Positions 61,018 through 64,000 of a DNA stretch of 64,000 nt are shown here, piece after piece. Where the stretch lies: contig JAPPBY010000007.1 of assembly GCA_026702615.1 (NCBI GenBank), positions 39,712-103,711 of the forward strand. The letters are read 5' to 3'. The DNA comes from Chloroflexota bacterium (GTDB lineage: Bacteria > Chloroflexota > Dehalococcoidia > Tepidiformales > Tepidiformaceae). Made by a program: the position numbers and the translations under genes. The notes below the pieces were generated by a model that saw nothing but the letters and a program-made list of their open reading frames with translations, had not been told where the DNA came from and did no database searches. Positions within the stretch are counted from its first letter, which is position 1; every line of letters starts with the position of its first letter.

Positions 61018-61650
61018 ATGAACACCAATGAGTCCGGTCCCCAAGGCGGCATCGCCTCCCGCATCCGCGAGGCACGCCAGGCCGCAGGCCTCACTCAGCA
61101 AGAACTGGCCGCACGTGTCGGCGTCACGCGCCGCACCGTCTGGAGCTGGGAGGCGGGCCGGACGAGGCCCGGCCAGGAGCATCTCACCGGAATCACCCTG
61201 CATTGCGGGAGGGCCGTGACGGAACTGGACGGGCGCGAGACTCGCGAACAGGCGCGGCGCTCGCCGGCGAGGGTCACGATGCCGCAGGAAGCGCGGATGC
61301 GCGCGGTGCTCGGCGTGGTCGCCCGCTACGTCGCCGAGCAAGGCTTCGCGCCGAGCATGCAGGAGATCATGGAGGAGACCGGGTTCAGTTCGAAGTCGGT
61401 CGTCGGGTACACGCTCGACGCATGCGAGGAAACGGGGCTGATCGTTCGCGGGCGGCGCATGGCGCGGGCCCTCGGGATCACGGCAACGGGACGCGCGTTC
61501 GCCGAGTCGCACTTGGAGGCCGGCGGCCTGCCGGTGCGCCGCGAGCGCCTCGCCCCGAGCGTGACCGGCGCCGGGACAGGACCGGACGCCGTGATTCACG
61601 CTCGCCGCGCACCGAGCCTCAACGCCCGGAAGCCTCCGGGGCGCCGTTGA
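61018..61650 (+). CDS. XRE HTH fused to LexA-like winged-helix DNA-binding domain
   Basis: IREARQAAGLTQQELAARVGVTRRTVWSWEAG; VLGVVARYVAEQGFAPSMQEIMEETGFSSKSVVGYTLDACEETGLI; RBS aaggagc. Confidence 0.8.
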   Translation: MNTNESGPQGGIASRIREARQAAGLTQQELAARVGVTRRTVWSWEAGRTRPGQEHLTGITLHCGRAVTELDGRETREQARRSPARVTMPQEARMRAVLGVVARYVAEQGFAPSMQEIMEETGFSSKSVVGYTLDACEETGLIVRGRRMARALGITATGRAFAESHLEAGGLPVRRERLAPSVTGAGTGPDAVIHARRAPSLNARKPPGRR

Positions 61651-61683
61651 AGCAAACGCGACGACGGCGGGGCACCAAGTCCG

Positions 61684-61776
61684 GAGGCGGCATCGCCGCG
61701 CGCCGTTGCCGACGAGCGCCGCGACATGGGCCTGACCCAGCGCGAGAGCGCCGCGCTCGCGAGCCGACGTCACCGA
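61684..61776 (+). pseudogene. Truncated/frameshifted XRE HTH relic
   Basis: GGIAAR then, after a frame change, VADERRDMGLTQRESAALAS, parallel to GGIASRIREARQAAGLTQQELAA of the upstream gene. Confidence 0.5.
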
Positions 61777-61813
61777 TGCGGGTGAGGCTGACGTAGGCAG
61801 CAGGGACCGCGGG

Positions 61814-61837
61814 CTCGTGCTCGTGCTCGTGCTCGTG
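61814..61837 (+). repeat. (CTCGTG)4 hexanucleotide tandem repeat
   Basis: Direct reading. Confidence 0.9.
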
Positions 61838-61960
61838 CCCAGTGCTCCTCGATACCCCCTACCTGGGCCTCATCGTCAGCCATCGCTCGCACAAGGTCAC
61901 GGTCGCGCGACACGAACGACGCCGACCCGCGGAAAAGCAGGCCAGGCGGCCGGTGTCCAG

Positions 61961-61989
61961 TTGACACTCCGTATCAGTAGCCCTAGCGT
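61961..61989 (+). promoter_or_regulatory. Candidate promoter TTGACA-N17-TAGCGT
   Basis: Upstream of the surface protein gene with a leader of roughly 220 nt. Confidence 0.4.
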
Positions 61990-62212
61990 TTGGAGCCGCC
62001 TGCGGAACGCAAGGCGAGAGGACAAGACTGACCGGGACGCACATCGTCGCCAACGTTCTCCTCCGCTGGTGGAAGCGAGCCGACGGCGACCGGCGGTCGG
62101 GGCTGAGGGACATACCCGTGTAGAGACGCCCGCACGCGGCGCATGGCGCGCCCTCGAGGCGAGGCGTCGGAGAACAGATACGAGCTTCAGGAACGAAACG
62201 AAAGCGAGACTC

Positions 62213-63928
62213 ATGAACGCAATTGTCAGCGCACCCAACCGATTCAGGCGCTACGTGGCGGGGCTGGGACTGGCCGCGCTCGCCGTCACCCTGCTGGCGG
62301 TGGCCTTCGCCACCGGCCCAGCACAGGCGCAGGACGATCCACCCGTCCCCACGCCTACTCCGACGCCGACCGCTACACCTGTTGTGAACACCTACCCCGA
62401 TCCGCAACCCTGCGGACCCGGTGCCGGCACGGCCTCCCAGCCCGAGCCGCACGAGATCACCACGGGCCACTTCGCCCTCTTCGACGCCTACTGGCGCGCA
62501 ACGGCCCGAAACCAGCAGGGGGTTGCCGATGCTGGCGTCCTCCACACGAATCTCTGTCCGCCCAAGGTGGTCACAACCAGGGAAAACAATTTCGGGACGA
62601 TTACTGAGACAACCACCCGCTCCGCTTCCAACATCGACATCGGCGAAGCGATCTTCCACGTGCTGGACACGCACAAGGTGGACGTGGTGGCCACCAACGC
62701 CGAGGCGACCGCCGGCCAGCTGTCGCTGGAAGAGTATCCCAAGCTCCGCAAGGGCCTGGGCCTCGGCGAGGATGACGCGGTGCCCGCCGGTACCAAGGTC
62801 TGGTGGCTGCGGCTGGACGACCCGGACACAGCGGCGGACGACACCTCGAACCTGAGGCTGGGCTTCTCCACCGCCCTGTTCGACGATGAACACTGGCTCA
62901 CGAGCGCCGAAGGCAAGCCCATGCGCTACAAGTTCGAGGTGCAGCGCTACCCGGCCGACCCCGCCGACGTGCCGCATTTCTTCGCCTACGAGGCTCCCGA
63001 GTCCAGCAACGCCGAGGCAACGATCGTCTGGAACAGCTTCGAGGCCGACCTTGACGACGACGACATGGTGCTGGACCCCGGCGAGTACAGCTCCCTGCAG
63101 TGGATCTTCACCCACGCCGGCACCTACGAGCTGTCCGTCCACCTACAGGGCTTCGTCCGTATGACGAGGCTCATCACAGACGTCGACGATCCCAACTACG
63201 ACATCAACTGGCGGCGCATCAGCGGTAACGCGACCGAGACCGGCGAGGTGAAGACGTACACCATCCAGGTGGGCAGCGATCTCGACGAGAATGAGCCGCC
63301 CGTCTTCGGCCTCAACCTCAGCGTGCCCGAGAACTCCCCCGCCGGCGTCAGCGTCGGCGACCCGATTCCGGTATTCGAAGCCGACGCGGAGACGCTCTAC
63401 TACAGCCTCTCCGGCGAGGGCCACGAGCACTTTGCCGTGGAGCCTGCAACCGGGCCCCACGCAGTCCAGATCAAAGTCGCCGCCGGGGCGAGCCTCGACT
63501 ACGAAACGAAGCCCACCTACGAGCTCACGCTGAGCGTGAGCGACAGACTGGACCACGAGAGCAACGAAGATACGACCATCGATGACACCCTGGTCGTCAG
63601 GATCGGCCTGGTGGATCAGGCGCCTGGGCTGGTGCTCCAGGCCGACCGCGAAGTCCTGTTGGTTGGCGAAGCGGTGACCCTCACCGCCAGGTATGAGCCA
63701 ACGCCGGAACAACGCGGTCAGACGTTCGCCTACCAGTGGGCGTATCAGACCGGGACAGACGACGGCGTCAGGTGGCACGTAGTCACATCGGCTCCCAACG
63801 CTGCTACCTGGTCCGTTCCGCAAACGACTGCGATGAGCAGGACGTACCGAGTGGCGGTGGCGTTGGGTGAGTACCTCCCGCCTCTGTTCGTGGAATCCAA
63901 CGAGATCGAAATCCGCTGGGGAAACTAG
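62213..63928 (+). CDS. Secreted surface protein: choice-of-anchor M-like domain plus cadherin/Ig-like C-terminal region
   Basis: Signal peptide ...ALAVTLLAVAFATGPAQAQ; TTGHFALFDAYW; SSLQWIFTHAGTYELSVHLQG; FGLNLSVPENSPAGVSVGDPIPVFEAD cadherin-like. Confidence 0.75.
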   Translation: MNAIVSAPNRFRRYVAGLGLAALAVTLLAVAFATGPAQAQDDPPVPTPTPTPTATPVVNTYPDPQPCGPGAGTASQPEPHEITTGHFALFDAYWRATARNQQGVADAGVLHTNLCPPKVVTTRENNFGTITETTTRSASNIDIGEAIFHVLDTHKVDVVATNAEATAGQLSLEEYPKLRKGLGLGEDDAVPAGTKVWWLRLDDPDTAADDTSNLRLGFSTALFDDEHWLTSAEGKPMRYKFEVQRYPADPADVPHFFAYEAPESSNAEATIVWNSFEADLDDDDMVLDPGEYSSLQWIFTHAGTYELSVHLQGFVRMTRLITDVDDPNYDINWRRISGNATETGEVKTYTIQVGSDLDENEPPVFGLNLSVPENSPAGVSVGDPIPVFEADAETLYYSLSGEGHEHFAVEPATGPHAVQIKVAAGASLDYETKPTYELTLSVSDRLDHESNEDTTIDDTLVVRIGLVDQAPGLVLQADREVLLVGEAVTLTARYEPTPEQRGQTFAYQWAYQTGTDDGVRWHVVTSAPNAATWSVPQTTAMSRTYRVAVALGEYLPPLFVESNEIEIRWGN

Positions 63929-63941
63929 CCTGAGCCAGCAA

Positions 63942-63969
63942 GCTGGGCGGTGGCATGCCACCGCCCAGC
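63942..63969 (+). terminator. 28-bp perfect palindrome downstream of the surface protein (terminator-like, no U-tract)
   Basis: GCTGGGCGGTGGCATGCCACCGCCCAGC 13 bp after stop. Confidence 0.55.
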
Positions 63970-64000
63970 GACTATCCGGTCGAGCCTCGGCAGGCACCAC

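Noticed and set aside
61817-62212. N-terminal extension of the 703-aa ORF at 61817-63928
   Set aside because: Signal peptide begins at MNAIVSAPNRF (62213); upstream translation lacks coding character.

Overview
High-GC bacterial chromosome segment. Gene content and gene style suggest a Chloroflexota-type genome, but that lineage call is inference. Positions 1 to about 57.6 kb are dense housekeeping DNA: an ABC exporter (truncated at the left edge), a VapBC-type toxin-antitoxin pair, glyA, rpsF-ssb-rpsR, hom/thrC, an EF-G paralog, a DnaQ/DinG helicase, pyrD, tRNA-Pro, ltaE, comEC, rph, serA, selA, rex, mreB, murA, a complete F1Fo ATP synthase operon, pyrF, murI, and a MoxR/DUF58/DUF4129 cluster. 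From tRNA-Leu(TAA) at about 57.63 kb to the right edge the content is accessory. It starts with a large serine recombinase whose reading frame ends inside the antisense of the tRNA. This is followed by translationally coupled small helix-turn-helix (HTH) genes, an XRE + LexA-like regulator, an HTH relic, and a secreted surface protein. The main leads are: (1) the tRNA-Leu/serine-recombinase junction and the coupled mini-HTH array; (2) an enoyl-CoA hydratase gene and a HAD hydrolase gene embedded between atpG and atpD; (3) oppositely charged low-complexity extensions on the partner ribosomal proteins S6 and S18; (4) repeated -10-N6/7-start-codon arrangements suggesting leaderless transcripts; (5) convergent gene pairs sharing one CTAG as both stop codons; (6) a candidate structured RNA at about 24.79-24.88 kb. 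No CRISPR array or rRNA was seen. All assignments come from reading the sequence; no searches were run.
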